Assembly: GCA_038230655.1 (NCBI GenBank)
Contig: JBBRMU010000023.1
Location: 1-18,279, forward strand
Length of the DNA: 18,279 nt
Direction: 5' to 3'
Source: JBBRMU01 sp038230655
Lineage (GTDB): Bacteria; Patescibacteriota; Microgenomatia; UBA1406; GWC2-37-13
Shown here one piece after another: positions 1-6,867 of the stretch; the stretch's first letter is position 1; the number at the start of each line of letters is the position of its first letter. Under the pieces are notes generated by a model, which searched no databases, had not been told where the DNA came from, and saw only the letters and a list, made by a program, of their open reading frames with translations. The position numbers were made by a program, and so were the translations under genes.

Positions 1-2
1 AA

Positions 3-155
3 GATGTTCCAATTATAGCGGCAGCAAAGTTGAATAATATAGATTATTTACTTACCTTAAATATTAAGGATTTTATGCGCGCAAGTTTAAAGGAAGCAGT
101 GAAGCCAATGAAGATAGAAACTCCAAAAAATTTTATTCAGCATTTAAAATCATAA
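3..155 (+). CDS. PIN-domain toxin (VapC-like), C-terminal part
   Basis: The left edge of the window cuts this gene, leaving about 50 residues in frame from base 3 to a TAA. The peptide begins DVPIIAAAKLNNIDYLLTLN, continues with an IKDF motif and ends in a KIETPKNFIQHL-type tail. This is the usual C-terminal half of a PIN-domain ribonuclease: an Asp at the start of the helix that carries conserved acidic residues, then a LTLNxKDF segment with another acidic residue, then a strand with T-P and a final helix. PIN toxins of the VapC type cleave RNA and are held inactive by a small antitoxin normally encoded just upstream, which would lie outside the window. A toxin role is inferred from the adjacent BrnT-like pair. 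The fragment is too short for subfamily assignment. Confidence 0.68.
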   Translation, partial: DVPIIAAAKLNNIDYLLTLNIKDFMRASLKEAVKPMKIETPKNFIQHLKS

Positions 156-167
156 TTTAATACATTT

Positions 168-226
168 CTCAAATGGTTAAAGATTTTGAGTGATGTTTCG
201 AATAAAGTGTACTTGGGGTCACCTAA
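168..226 (+). repeat. 3' repeat element, copy 1 (after PIN gene)
   Basis: The core at 192-226 matches 976-1010 at 30 of 35 positions, and weaker similarity (TCAAAT, then AAAGA.TTT) extends leftward to about 168. The core contains ACTTGGG, a GTCA loop and CCTAAGT, which pair as a 7-bp hairpin with one G-T pair. The core starts 36 nt after the PIN stop codon. No known repeat family is recognised. Confidence 0.6.
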
Positions 227-301
227 GTCAAAATCAAGATTAGCAGTAAGTGTTATATGGATTGATAGAACGGGCTTAAAAGAATCTTCCTTATACTCAT
301 C

Positions 302-330
302 TTGACAAAGATATGTCTGTATATTATCAT
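302..330 (+). promoter_or_regulatory. Promoter of the toxin-antitoxin operon
   Basis: A perfect -35 TTGACA (302-307), a 17-nt spacer and a -10 TATCAT (325-330, 5 of 6 consensus bases) sit just before the BrnT-like start codon at 342. The predicted transcription start is near 337, giving a leader of about 5 nt and no room for a Shine-Dalgarno site. BrnTA-type operons are usually repressed by the antitoxin binding their own promoter; no clear operator palindrome was identified here. Confidence 0.62.
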
Positions 331-341
331 TATATACATAA

Positions 342-650
342 ATGGTGATCATAAATAGAATTAAAATTGACGGTTTTGAATGGGATACTGGAAATAGAGA
401 TAAAAATGAGATTAAACATGAAGTAAAACAAAAAGAATGTGAAGAATCATTTTTTAATGAACCTTTATTAATCTCTGAAGATATTCAGCATTCCAAAATT
501 GAGAAAAGACTATATCTATTAGGAAGAACTAATAATGGAAGACCACTATTTATCTCTTTTACTATAAGAAATAATAAAATTAGAGTAATTTCAGCGAGAG
601 ATCAAAGTAATAAAGAGAAAACTATCTATAAAAATTATAAATTAAGTTAA
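342..650 (+). CDS. BrnT-like toxin (DUF497 family)
   Basis: The 102-residue product has the BrnT/DUF497 layout. FEWDTGNRDKNEIKHEV near residues 13-29 is the conserved strand-turn-KH segment. An F-x-EP motif follows, then HSKIEKRLYLLGRT, a strand with RPLFISFTIR, and the closing IRVISARDQSNKEKTIY. BrnT is a small RelE-fold ribonuclease that inhibits translation and is neutralised by a ribbon-helix-helix antitoxin encoded directly downstream, as found here after a 5-nt gap. The length agrees with the family (about 90-100 residues). ATG at 342 is chosen because it follows the promoter closely; a GTG at 345 is possible. No Shine-Dalgarno is present, consistent with near-leaderless initiation. Confidence is high for the family and moderate for activity. 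Confidence 0.85.
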   Translation: MVIINRIKIDGFEWDTGNRDKNEIKHEVKQKECEESFFNEPLLISEDIQHSKIEKRLYLLGRTNNGRPLFISFTIRNNKIRVISARDQSNKEKTIYKNYKLS

Positions 651-655
651 ACATT

Positions 656-940
656 ATGAAACAACTTAAATCTATTCCACAATTTAAAAATGAAGATGAT
701 GAAAGAAAATTTTGGGCAGTTCATGAATCCACTGAATATGTCGACTGGGATTCTGCTGAAAGTGTAAAATTTCCAAACTTAAAACCATCAACGGAAACAA
801 TCAGTATTCGTCTACCATTATCCTTATTAGACTCAATTAAGATTATGGCAAATAAAAAAGATGTGCCATATCAATCATTGATTAAAATATTACTTTCTGA
901 AAAAGTAACTGAAGAAGCGAAAGCTACTTCTAATTTTTAA
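656..940 (+). CDS. CopG/BrnA-like ribbon-helix-helix antitoxin
   Basis: The 94-residue product starts with IPQFKNEDDERKFWAVHEST, then a DWDSAE segment and FPNLKPSTETISIRLP, which leads into helices containing LLDSIKIMANKKDVPYQSLI. The strand TISIRLP followed by two helices is the CopG/MetJ-type DNA-binding fold. The N-terminal FW..H..T.Y part is typical of antitoxins paired with BrnT-type toxins, where it wraps the toxin. It should therefore both neutralise the upstream BrnT-like protein and bind the operon promoter at 302-330. The gene starts 5 nt after the toxin stop codon with no Shine-Dalgarno, so translational coupling is likely. It ends in TAA, followed by a short spacer and the repeat at 976. 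Confidence 0.87.
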   Translation: MKQLKSIPQFKNEDDERKFWAVHESTEYVDWDSAESVKFPNLKPSTETISIRLPLSLLDSIKIMANKKDVPYQSLIKILLSEKVTEEAKATSNF

Positions 941-952
941 GAGGATAATGCA

Positions 953-1010
953 TCAAATTATGAAAAGACTTTATGGATGCTTCGAATAGAGAGGACTTGG
1001 GGTCACCCAA
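953..1010 (+). repeat. 3' repeat element, copy 2 (after antitoxin gene)
   Basis: The core at 976-1010 matches 192-226 at 30 of 35 bases. It contains TTGGG, a GTCA loop and CCCAA, forming a 5-bp stem. The core lies 35 nt after the antitoxin stop codon, almost the same distance as copy 1 after the PIN stop. A 13-codon ORF (948-989, preceded by AAGAGG) overlaps its left part, but nothing shows that it is translated. Confidence 0.6.
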
Positions 1011-1011
1011 T

Positions 1012-1060
1012 AGAATAGCAAGGCTCTGAGGAGAACGAATGGAGCGTATCTTGTTATTTT
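1012..1060 (+). terminator. Probable rho-independent terminator after toxin-antitoxin operon
   Basis: AGAATAGCAAG (1012-1022) pairs with CTTGTTATTTT (1050-1060) as an 11-bp stem with two G-U pairs. Nested inside, GCTC (1023-1026) and GAGC (1042-1045) pair as well. The 3' arm is T-rich. The element follows the antitoxin gene and the repeat, so it most likely ends the toxin-antitoxin transcript. The stem is weak in G/C near its base, so it could instead be part of the repeat element. Confidence 0.45.
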
Positions 1061-1193
1061 AGGTAAATATATTTAACTTGAAAACAATTAACGTCAATTT
1101 GCATATTAAATCCTCCAATACTTATTCTCTCCCTGTTTTAAAATAATGAATTCTCCTATTTAGATTGATAAACATTTGAATATATTCATGTTC

Positions 1194-1403
1194 TTAAATT
1201 TCAGGATATAAACGAAGTGCAGCTTCAGCAAATACGCTTACACTCAGTTCATGAATATACCTATCTTGATCTTGTACTTCCCTTGGAGGTGTAAAGTGTA
1301 AGCCTTTAAATTCGTCAATTTCAGTCGAGCTTTCTGTAAAATTTTCAGGTTGGATTATGCTTACTCTATTCACTTTACCCCAATTTATATTACCTTGGTT
1401 CAA
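1194..1403 (-). CDS. Small hypothetical protein
   Basis: This 69-residue frame opens with MNQGNINWGKVNRVSIIQPE (TTG start) and ends in an alanine/leucine helix, EAALRLYPEI. I do not recognise a family. The composition is protein-like: acidic and polar in the middle with an amphipathic C-terminal helix. The start has no Shine-Dalgarno, and an in-frame TGA lies two codons upstream. However, a perfect TATAAT on the minus strand (1410-1415) sits 6 nt before the TTG, the same geometry as several clearer genes here, which supports a leaderless start. It is divergent from the M64 gene and shares its promoter region. It could still be a remnant or a chance frame. Confidence 0.35.
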   Translation of the reverse strand: MNQGNINWGKVNRVSIIQPENFTESSTEIDEFKGLHFTPPREVQDQDRYIHELSVSVFAEAALRLYPEI

Positions 1404-1409
1404 TCTTCA

Positions 1410-1415
1410 ATTATA
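1410..1415 (-). promoter_or_regulatory. -10 box of the small minus-strand ORF
   Basis: Minus-strand TATAAT ends 6 nt before the TTG at 1403. The expected -35 position (1433-1438) reads TGTCAA on this strand, which is a poor match. That position coincides with the plus-strand -35 box of the M64 gene, so the two promoters overlap back to back. Confidence 0.35.
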
Positions 1416-1432
1416 GTTGCCGCCTCGATTAG

Positions 1433-1460
1433 TTGACATTATTTCTTCATGTTGTATAGT
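1433..1460 (+). promoter_or_regulatory. Promoter of the M64 peptidase gene
   Basis: Perfect TTGACA (1433-1438), a 16-nt spacer and TATAGT (1455-1460, 5 of 6) lie on the plus strand. The predicted transcription start is at about 1467-1468, which is the GTG that best fits the peptidase start. The message would then be leaderless. This argues against the TTG at 1417, which lies upstream of the promoter. Confidence 0.6.
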
Positions 1461-1467
1461 TAATAAA

Positions 1468-2541
1468 GTGGCACATATTGTAGAGGATAAACCATTCAAC
1501 GTTAAAAAATATACGAAATCACTCCCTGTCGTGTTGTTAGGTATTGTTTTTATCTCAGTATTTGTTCTGTCTCAACAAACGAAGAATCAAATAACAACCA
1601 GAAGTAAAGCGGCTTTAATTGGTTCGCTCACACCAGCCCCTATTCCTTGGAGATCCTCAGCGGTGTTAATTGCAAATGGAGAAATACCACCTCCTCAACC
1701 CGTACTTGAGGTAAATTTATTTTATGCACTCAGTAATCAACAGACCACACCGGTCTCTGTGACGATCAGCCGGCTAAAAATACTCAATGGTTATCCGACA
1801 CGATCGGAAGGTGGAGGAAGTATTCAGGATACTTCAACTCAATCTAACGTTCAAGGACTAACTACAAAAAACAATGCATTTCAACCAATTCAACCTCAGC
1901 CTTCACCCGGAGAAGGAACGATAACACCCATACCACCTGAAACAACTGTCACACCTCTTCCTCAAGAAACACCCATTTTAACTGCCCAACTATTAGATTC
2001 CTCAGGAAGGATTGTATCAAGCGTTGCCTTTATAATACCCAGTAAAACAGATTATGAAACATCCATTCACCCGGTACAGGGTGGAGAAAAAGAAATTACT
2101 TCGGGTGGATATAGTCTTCAGCTTCCCTGGAGAGAAGAAGCCACAGAAATTCGTATTGTTGACACTAAGAATGATGCCGTGAGCCAACAAGCTATTGGGA
2201 CACCAGAAACTGACATAACCGCACCCAATTTCTTTGAAGTACGAGGAGATCAAATATCAACAACTATTGAGCTCACTCCACCCGTTGGTACTCCCATACT
2301 TCCCCATGGAAACGCCACTATATCAAAAAGTCCTCAAGTGAAAGGAGTAGCGTCCCAAAAATTGGATGGCACTATTACATCTCCCAGCGCACCAAATACG
2401 CGCGTTGACTCAATTCATATTTTAGTTATTGGAGATGGATATTCATCTTCAGAATTAGACCTTTTTCATCAACAAGTTGGGGATATAGCTCGACAGTTTG
2501 TAACTGTTGAACCATTTAAAACACGACATTTGCAAATTTGA
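1468..2541 (+). pseudogene. M64-type peptidase, 5' fragment (disrupted gene)
   Basis: The frame is open from 1417, but GTG 1468 is the likely start because it sits 7 nt after a good -10 box. About 20 residues in is a membrane segment (LPVVLLGIVFISVFVLS), a signal anchor that places the rest outside the cell. A long Pro/Thr/Gln-rich stretch and a beta-rich prodomain-like region follow. Near the end is IHILVIGDGYSSSELDLFHQ, then a helix and EPFKT; the GDGY motif, helix and PF segment mark the beginning of the M64 (IgA peptidase) catalytic domain. The frame then stops at a TGA. The zinc-binding HExxH normally found about 100 residues further on is absent. The next fragment (2538-3731) resumes just after the place where HExxH should be. 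An extracellular metalloprotease origin is well supported; activity is not expected. Confidence 0.72.
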
Positions 2542-3731
2542 AAGATGAATATGATTTCCACCGTGAAGACACTATCTATAATACGGTTATTTGGTATAAC
2601 TGTCTGGCCGGACCTCCACCACCATGGAGAGATGAATGGAATTGGAATGCAACTGTGGGATCTCAAGATTATTCACAAACATGTGGGCCAACCAATTGGT
2701 ATAAAACTTCTCAAAATAGTATTATGAATAGTGAATATGAAGATGGTCAGCGATATAATGCGATAACCTTAACAATACTCAACAGTCGACTAAACCAACT
2801 GATCGGCAATATTTCTTTAGCCACCTCTCCGACTGCAGCTATTGTGTCTCCCGTACCAGGAGCAAATGTAGGTAACAATATGCATGTGAGTTTTCATGCC
2901 TCAGTTTCTGGACGCTCCATTACAAGAATTCTTACCTTATTTGATAGTGTGCCATGGAAAACAGAGTATACAGACAACTTTACGGGCAGTTATGATATAA
3001 CAAACTTAAGTACCGGTAGTCATACCTTTCAAATTAAAGCCTTTGATGCCGTGAATAACATGGCAACTGCCCAAATTACTTTCAACCATACCCCATTTGC
3101 GGATTGTCGCGGTACTTTCTCATCTCGTAATAGTTGTGAGACTACCTGTCCTGTAATCTGTAATTGCGAGCATAATTATATAGATAGAATTTATGAATGT
3201 CGAAGTCCAAATGCACCAACCTATACTCCCGTTCCCACCCAAACACCAACACCGCTACCACCAACTTCAAACCCTCCATCAACTACTCCTTTACCAACGA
3301 CGACTACCTGCAGTGGGTTTTGTAGTCAATATGAATGCCAGTATTATGGAACAGGTCAATGTAGTAATAACTTTAATTGTTGTGCAAATCCTTCGCCTAC
3401 TGTACCGTATTCAACACCCGCAACAACTTTAGTTCCCTCTCCCTCCCATACGCCGGTACCAACACCACACTTTGATTCATGGGTGATGTTTCTAAGTCCT
3501 AGCTCCTGCACAAATAATTGTTCAAGCATTTATCCTGACCGGACGTGTATTAGTTATTCTCAAATTTTAAATTATTGTTATGTAGGAACTACACCCACGT
3601 CATCCTGTCCCAGTGGTCAGACACTTGCTGTATTAGGATGTGCGGGTAATGGTCAAGGTTCACAAAACTGCTATTTTTCATCTCAAAATGGAAATTGTAC
3701 TCGAAGTAACTGTTCAACTTGTAGTTATTAA
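2520..3731 (+). pseudogene. M64-type peptidase, 3' fragment with Ig-like and Cys-rich tail
   Basis: The frame (open from 2520; a TTG at 2538 could serve as start) begins TFANLKDEYDFH, which matches the segment just after HExxH in M64 peptidases (L-x-DEY). A C...C spacing with TNWYKTSQNSIMNSEYEDGQ follows, the usual end of the catalytic domain. Next come an Ig-like beta-sandwich (from about ATSPTAAIVSPVPGANV), a first Cys cluster (CRGTF..CETTCPVICNC), a Pro/Thr linker, a second cluster (CSGFCSQYECQYY..CSNNFNCC), another Pro/Thr linker and a third cluster up to the C-terminus. The Cys modules are probably disulfide-bonded cell-surface domains. A joined protein would lack the catalytic HExxH helix. 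This part may still be expressed as a fragment, but no promoter or Shine-Dalgarno is seen near 2538. Confidence 0.7.
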
Positions 3732-4066
3732 GGTAAGGTGTTTCAAATCTAGATGCCACTTGTTGGTAAACTTGCCAACACAATTGGATTGGCAGCATAA
3801 GCGGTCTCAGAGTTGAATTTATCTGTATTAAAGGATTACAATTAGAAGGTTTTATTTATTTAAATCTTTTATGACTGAAAATGGAGAAAGCCCACAGTTT
3901 GAATTCATTGATGAAAAAGGTCTTCCAGTAAAAGATCAGAATCCTCATGATCAAATCTAAAGAAGAGCAGCAAGAAAGAATATCTTAAACATGCAATCAC
4001 AAGGGTACAAAAATGTATTTTTGGGAAATATTTAAAATAGCTGGATGAACAAAGAAACGAGTAATT
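3732..4066. other. Intergenic stretch with a nested inverted repeat and gene-remnant-like frames
   Basis: No convincing gene is present. At 3753-3798, ATGCCA and TGGCA form an outer pair around TTGG/CCAA and TGCCAA/TTGGCA alternatives, so the RNA could fold, but there is no T-run to make a clear terminator. At 3871-3960 a 29-codon frame starts with ATG (MTENGESPQFEFIDEKGLPV...). A lysine/glutamate-rich stretch continues in another frame to about 3989. This could be a decayed small gene or chance. Confidence 0.4.
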
Positions 4067-4456
4067 TTACGTATTAGTCTCGGATTCATTTTCTTGAGGT
4101 TGACTGTAAGCACTATCAAGTTTTTGGACTACATTATCCCAATCAGGCACATTCACTTCTCCCGAGAAACTTAAGTATCTGGTATGTGATAAATGCTGCA
4201 TCTCGTTTTCCATCGCTTGTGCGTGTCTGCCATTATTTCTAAATTGTTTCATATCTTCTTGATTGGACCATACCGTTAAGGTCCGAAATATATTTCCATC
4301 TTTCTGAAATGTTCTAAATAAAACCCCAGGGGAGATTCCTATTTGTTGAAAAATAAGGGCTGCCAAATTTAAAAACTCTGCAATACTCTCATCCGCAACC
4401 GTAACTTCGGTGATGGATATGAGACTGGAAGATGGAATTGACGGTAGCTCTGCCAT
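4067..4456 (-). CDS. Small alpha-beta-barrel protein (ABM/DUF3291-like)
   Basis: The 129-residue product opens with a short leader and a strand (SLISITEVTVAD). A helix with a hydrophobic face follows (FLNLAALIFQQIGISPG), then paired strands VLFRTFQKDGNIFRTLTVWS. The next segment, NQEDMKQFRNNGRHAQAMEN, is the W.s.e.m..Fr..g.H..aM pattern of dimeric alpha-beta-barrel proteins such as the antibiotic-biosynthesis-monooxygenase and DUF3291 groups. No membrane segment is present and the C-terminus is acidic. Substrate and activity cannot be read from the sequence. It lies downstream of the kinase gene but has its own -10 box (TATAAT, 4462-4467) 5 nt before ATG, so it is probably transcribed separately as a leaderless message. 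Confidence 0.6.
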   Translation of the reverse strand: MAELPSIPSSSLISITEVTVADESIAEFLNLAALIFQQIGISPGVLFRTFQKDGNIFRTLTVWSNQEDMKQFRNNGRHAQAMENEMQHLSHTRYLSFSGEVNVPDWDNVVQKLDSAYSQPQENESETNT

Positions 4457-4461
4457 ACTAA

Positions 4462-4490
4462 ATTATAGCCGAAAATATAATATAAGTCTA
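4462..4490 (-). promoter_or_regulatory. Promoter of the alpha-beta-barrel gene
   Basis: On the minus strand, TAGACT (4485-4490, 4 of 6), a 17-nt spacer and a perfect TATAAT (4462-4467) end 5 nt before the ATG at 4456. The predicted start of transcription falls on the start codon. Confidence 0.55.
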
Positions 4491-4534
4491 TATACATGCC
4501 AATCATTCTTGGAACTTGCTAACTGAGACTTTTT

Positions 4535-6631
4535 CTAGTCATTTCTAAGATTGTTTGGGACTGTGAAGCTGAAGGTACTACCTTTATTAACCTTTGACTC
4601 TACCACTATTTTCCCTTTATGGGCCTCAACAATTACTTTAGCTGAATATAAACCCAAACCAGTTTTTTCAATTCCCATCTCCAATCCCCCCTTTACTCTG
4701 AAAAATTTCGTAAATAAATATGGTATTGCTTCAGCTGGTATACCTATTCCTGTGTCTGCGACTCGAGTAATAATTTCATTATCAGTTTTCTGGACTGAGA
4801 TAGATATTTTTCCACCTTTTTCAGTATAGATGATTGCATTCTCGATGAGGTTATACAGGACTACGTGAAATTTCTCCTCATCTCCTGAGACTGGGGTTAA
4901 ACTTTCTTCTGGATATTTTATAGAGCACTCTAGCCCTTTTTCACTAATCATAGAGTTAAACTCAACAACAGTTTTATTGACAAAAGCTATCCAGTCAAAC
5001 TGTGTAATATGAAGATGAAGATTCTCACTTTCCAGATTAAAGGCATTTAATATATTCTCTGAGAGAAAATGCAGTCTTTGCAGAGAAACGTTTATCTTAT
5101 TGAGTCGATTTTTTTGGTTCTCATTAAACGAGGCTTCATTCTCTTTCATAAACTCAAATAGATATCCGTTTGCTGCTGCTAAAGGAGTGCGTAGCTCATG
5201 CGCAGTCATTGATACAAAATCTAATTTCATTTTTTCTAGTCGTTGTTCTTCTGTTACGTTATGTAGGGTTAAGATACATCCTAAATTAACTTTCTCCCCA
5301 TCTTTAATCTTACCCGAAATAAGATTCGCATATTCTTCTTTTGTTGTTTTTGTGGTTTCATTAAAGCAAGTAACTTTGACGTTTATTTCGCGAAATAGAA
5401 TCCCCTCTTGGTTGTCCATGGTTCTTGGGCAGTAAAAGTCAATATTTAACTCAACATTGTTGCTAAACACACGAAGGACTTTTTCAAGAGGCCTTCCAAT
5501 AACTGCCTCAGCCGAAACACCAAACATTTTTTCTGCAAATACATTAAAGATAATTACTCGTCTATGAAGATCAACTGCGATTACAGCATCAGTAACGCCC
5601 GATAAAATAAAGAGTAATTTTTTATGTTCAGCTTCAAGGTACTTAGTTCTTTGATTGACAATAGACTCAAGATCGTGATTAAGCTTTTCTAGACGATCTG
5701 CATAGATCTTTACCTCGGTTATATCAGTTATGACAAGAACATATCCGATTAGAACAGACCCATTTATAATCATCTTAGTAATAGTTATCCTTACAGGCTT
5801 TTTTTCGGATGCTGCCGTCAGTACATATGCTTCTTCCAGGTTAATCGAAAGTTGATTATTTTCCAATGACTTTATTCTCGCTTGAACTTTATTATATGTA
5901 TCGTCATCAAAGATTTTATTGAGTAGCTGAGTTTCCATCTCATTCTTTGAAGCTAACAGTAGTTTCTCTGCTCCGGTATTCAAATATTCGATCTCAAATG
6001 AAGTATTAATTCCAATTACAGCGTCTTGTATTTTTTGAAAAACGAGAGTTGCGAGTAGGGAAGGATTGAAAATTGCGGTTGTATACTTCAAAATTGCATA
6101 CGTCATAATTAAGTTTGTGACAGTCACAAGAGGGGCAGAACCGGGAAAGGCTGGAAGATTAAATAATCCCGGAATTATTCCTTGCAATAATACTCCACCT
6201 ATCGTTGGAATCAGAAGAGCAACAATGAACAGAAGGGACTGTCGTTTTTTTACTCTCTCTTTTGAATTCTTATAAAACATGAAAAGGAGTCTATAACTCG
6301 TTATATAGTATAAGAGGTGATAAAGGGTGAAATAATTAAGATAGGGTCCTGCTTTAACAGTATATCCCCACGGTGTAAGTATAGCTTGTGAAAAGTGATT
6401 TACTTCTAACAGATCAGTATTCCATAAGAAATATATGATTACAAAGACTGGAGTATAAATCAAAATAATAGTGGAGAACCGTTTTAGTAGCTCCTCCTTC
6501 CCCACGAACGCAAAAGCGTAAGATAGTTCTATAGGAGGAATGAGAGCTAAAGCGAACAGGTCTACTTTATTCCAAAACTCAAAAAGAGCTGAGGAAGTTG
6601 TGATACTAATGATGTAGTGCGCATAAGCCAT
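4535..6631 (-). CDS. Seven-helix PAS sensor histidine kinase, main fragment
   Basis: From ATG 6631 this frame encodes 698 residues: membrane helices up to about residue 190 (including KVDLFALALIPPIELSYAFA and QSLLFIVALLIPTIGGVLLQ), a PAS domain at about 200-310, a coiled linker, and a second PAS domain near VTDAVIAVDLHRRVIIFNVF. The HisKA motif FVSMTAHELRTPLAAANGY follows, with the phosphoacceptor at His478. The HATPase domain has an N-box (NLIENAIIYTEKGG), G1 (VADTGIGIP), F-box (FTKFF) and G2 (TGLGLYS). It should autophosphorylate and pass phosphate to a response regulator, but none is encoded in the window. The same frame is open without a start codon up to 6685 and reads into a hydrophobic segment. 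The missing first helix is encoded in another frame at 6655-6780. Repairing the shift gives about 748 residues with seven helices, like histidine kinases with an N-terminal 7TM region. Confidence 0.88.
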   Translation of the reverse strand: MAYAHYIISITTSSALFEFWNKVDLFALALIPPIELSYAFAFVGKEELLKRFSTIILIYTPVFVIIYFLWNTDLLEVNHFSQAILTPWGYTVKAGPYLNYFTLYHLLYYITSYRLLFMFYKNSKERVKKRQSLLFIVALLIPTIGGVLLQGIIPGLFNLPAFPGSAPLVTVTNLIMTYAILKYTTAIFNPSLLATLVFQKIQDAVIGINTSFEIEYLNTGAEKLLLASKNEMETQLLNKIFDDDTYNKVQARIKSLENNQLSINLEEAYVLTAASEKKPVRITITKMIINGSVLIGYVLVITDITEVKIYADRLEKLNHDLESIVNQRTKYLEAEHKKLLFILSGVTDAVIAVDLHRRVIIFNVFAEKMFGVSAEAVIGRPLEKVLRVFSNNVELNIDFYCPRTMDNQEGILFREINVKVTCFNETTKTTKEEYANLISGKIKDGEKVNLGCILTLHNVTEEQRLEKMKLDFVSMTAHELRTPLAAANGYLFEFMKENEASFNENQKNRLNKINVSLQRLHFLSENILNAFNLESENLHLHITQFDWIAFVNKTVVEFNSMISEKGLECSIKYPEESLTPVSGDEEKFHVVLYNLIENAIIYTEKGGKISISVQKTDNEIITRVADTGIGIPAEAIPYLFTKFFRVKGGLEMGIEKTGLGLYSAKVIVEAHKGKIVVESKVNKGSTFSFTVPNNLRND

Positions 6632-6654
6632 AACTATGCTTAGCGAAAGTAAAA

Positions 6655-6780
6655 CTAAAAAAATGAGATTGCAAGTGAATAGAATCTACTCTTTAAAATC
6701 AGCCATATTAAGAATATACAGGTTATGATTGAGACAAGAAAAATGAGAGGGTATAAATTTAATAGAGATATGCTTGACAC
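6655..6780 (-). CDS. 5' part of the sensor kinase gene (first membrane helix), frameshifted
   Basis: GTG at 6780 opens a 41-codon frame with a single strong membrane helix (YPLIFLVSIITCIFLIWLIL) and a basic end (KSR), ending in TAG at 6655-6657 right after a run of seven Ts (minus strand; A7 at 6657-6663 on plus). Adding one T makes the frame run directly into the kinase through SFF-LVLLSLSIVMAYAH, restoring a seven-helix sensor. A good promoter (TTGAAT-17-CATAAT) ends 6 nt before this GTG, and no promoter or Shine-Dalgarno is seen before the ATG at 6631. This is therefore most likely the true start of the kinase gene. The break may be a sequencing error, a slippage-controlled switch or a real mutation. 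Confidence 0.65.
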   Translation of the reverse strand: MSSISLLNLYPLIFLVSIITCIFLIWLILKSRFYSLAISFF

Positions 6781-6786
6781 ATACAA

Positions 6787-6815
6787 ATTATGACAATAGT
6801 TGATGTTACATTCAA
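6787..6815 (-). promoter_or_regulatory. Promoter of the sensor kinase gene
   Basis: Minus-strand TTGAAT (6810-6815), a 17-nt spacer and CATAAT (6787-6792, 5 of 6) lie 6 nt before GTG 6780. The predicted transcript starts on the start codon. The promoter lies between the enolase stop and the kinase start. Confidence 0.55.
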
Positions 6816-6867
6816 GAGCAGGTAAAGTCAAGTGAGGTTATGGCCAAGATGAGGTATAATTTAAAAG

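Noticed and set aside
137..352. Minus-strand open frame of 71 codons
   Set aside because: It overlaps the end of the PIN gene, repeat copy 1 and the toxin-antitoxin promoter, and shows no family features; it is best explained as antisense of real features.
168..1010. Integron attC sites
   Set aside because: No pair of attC core motifs (RYYYAAC / GTTRRRY type) is visible around the repeats and no integrase gene is present, so only an analogy is claimed.
1177..1188. 12-bp palindrome TGAATATATTCA
   Set aside because: It is short, AT-only apart from two pairs and likely by chance in this AT-rich DNA; no partner site was seen.
1417..1467. TTG 1417 as the peptidase start
   Set aside because: It lies upstream of the strong promoter at 1433-1460, so it would not be in the transcript; GTG 1468 fits better.
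6066..6275. Plus-strand open frames inside the kinase, enolase, ABC and surface-protein genes
   Set aside because: They are antisense shadows of clearly conserved minus-strand proteins and have no recognisable domains.
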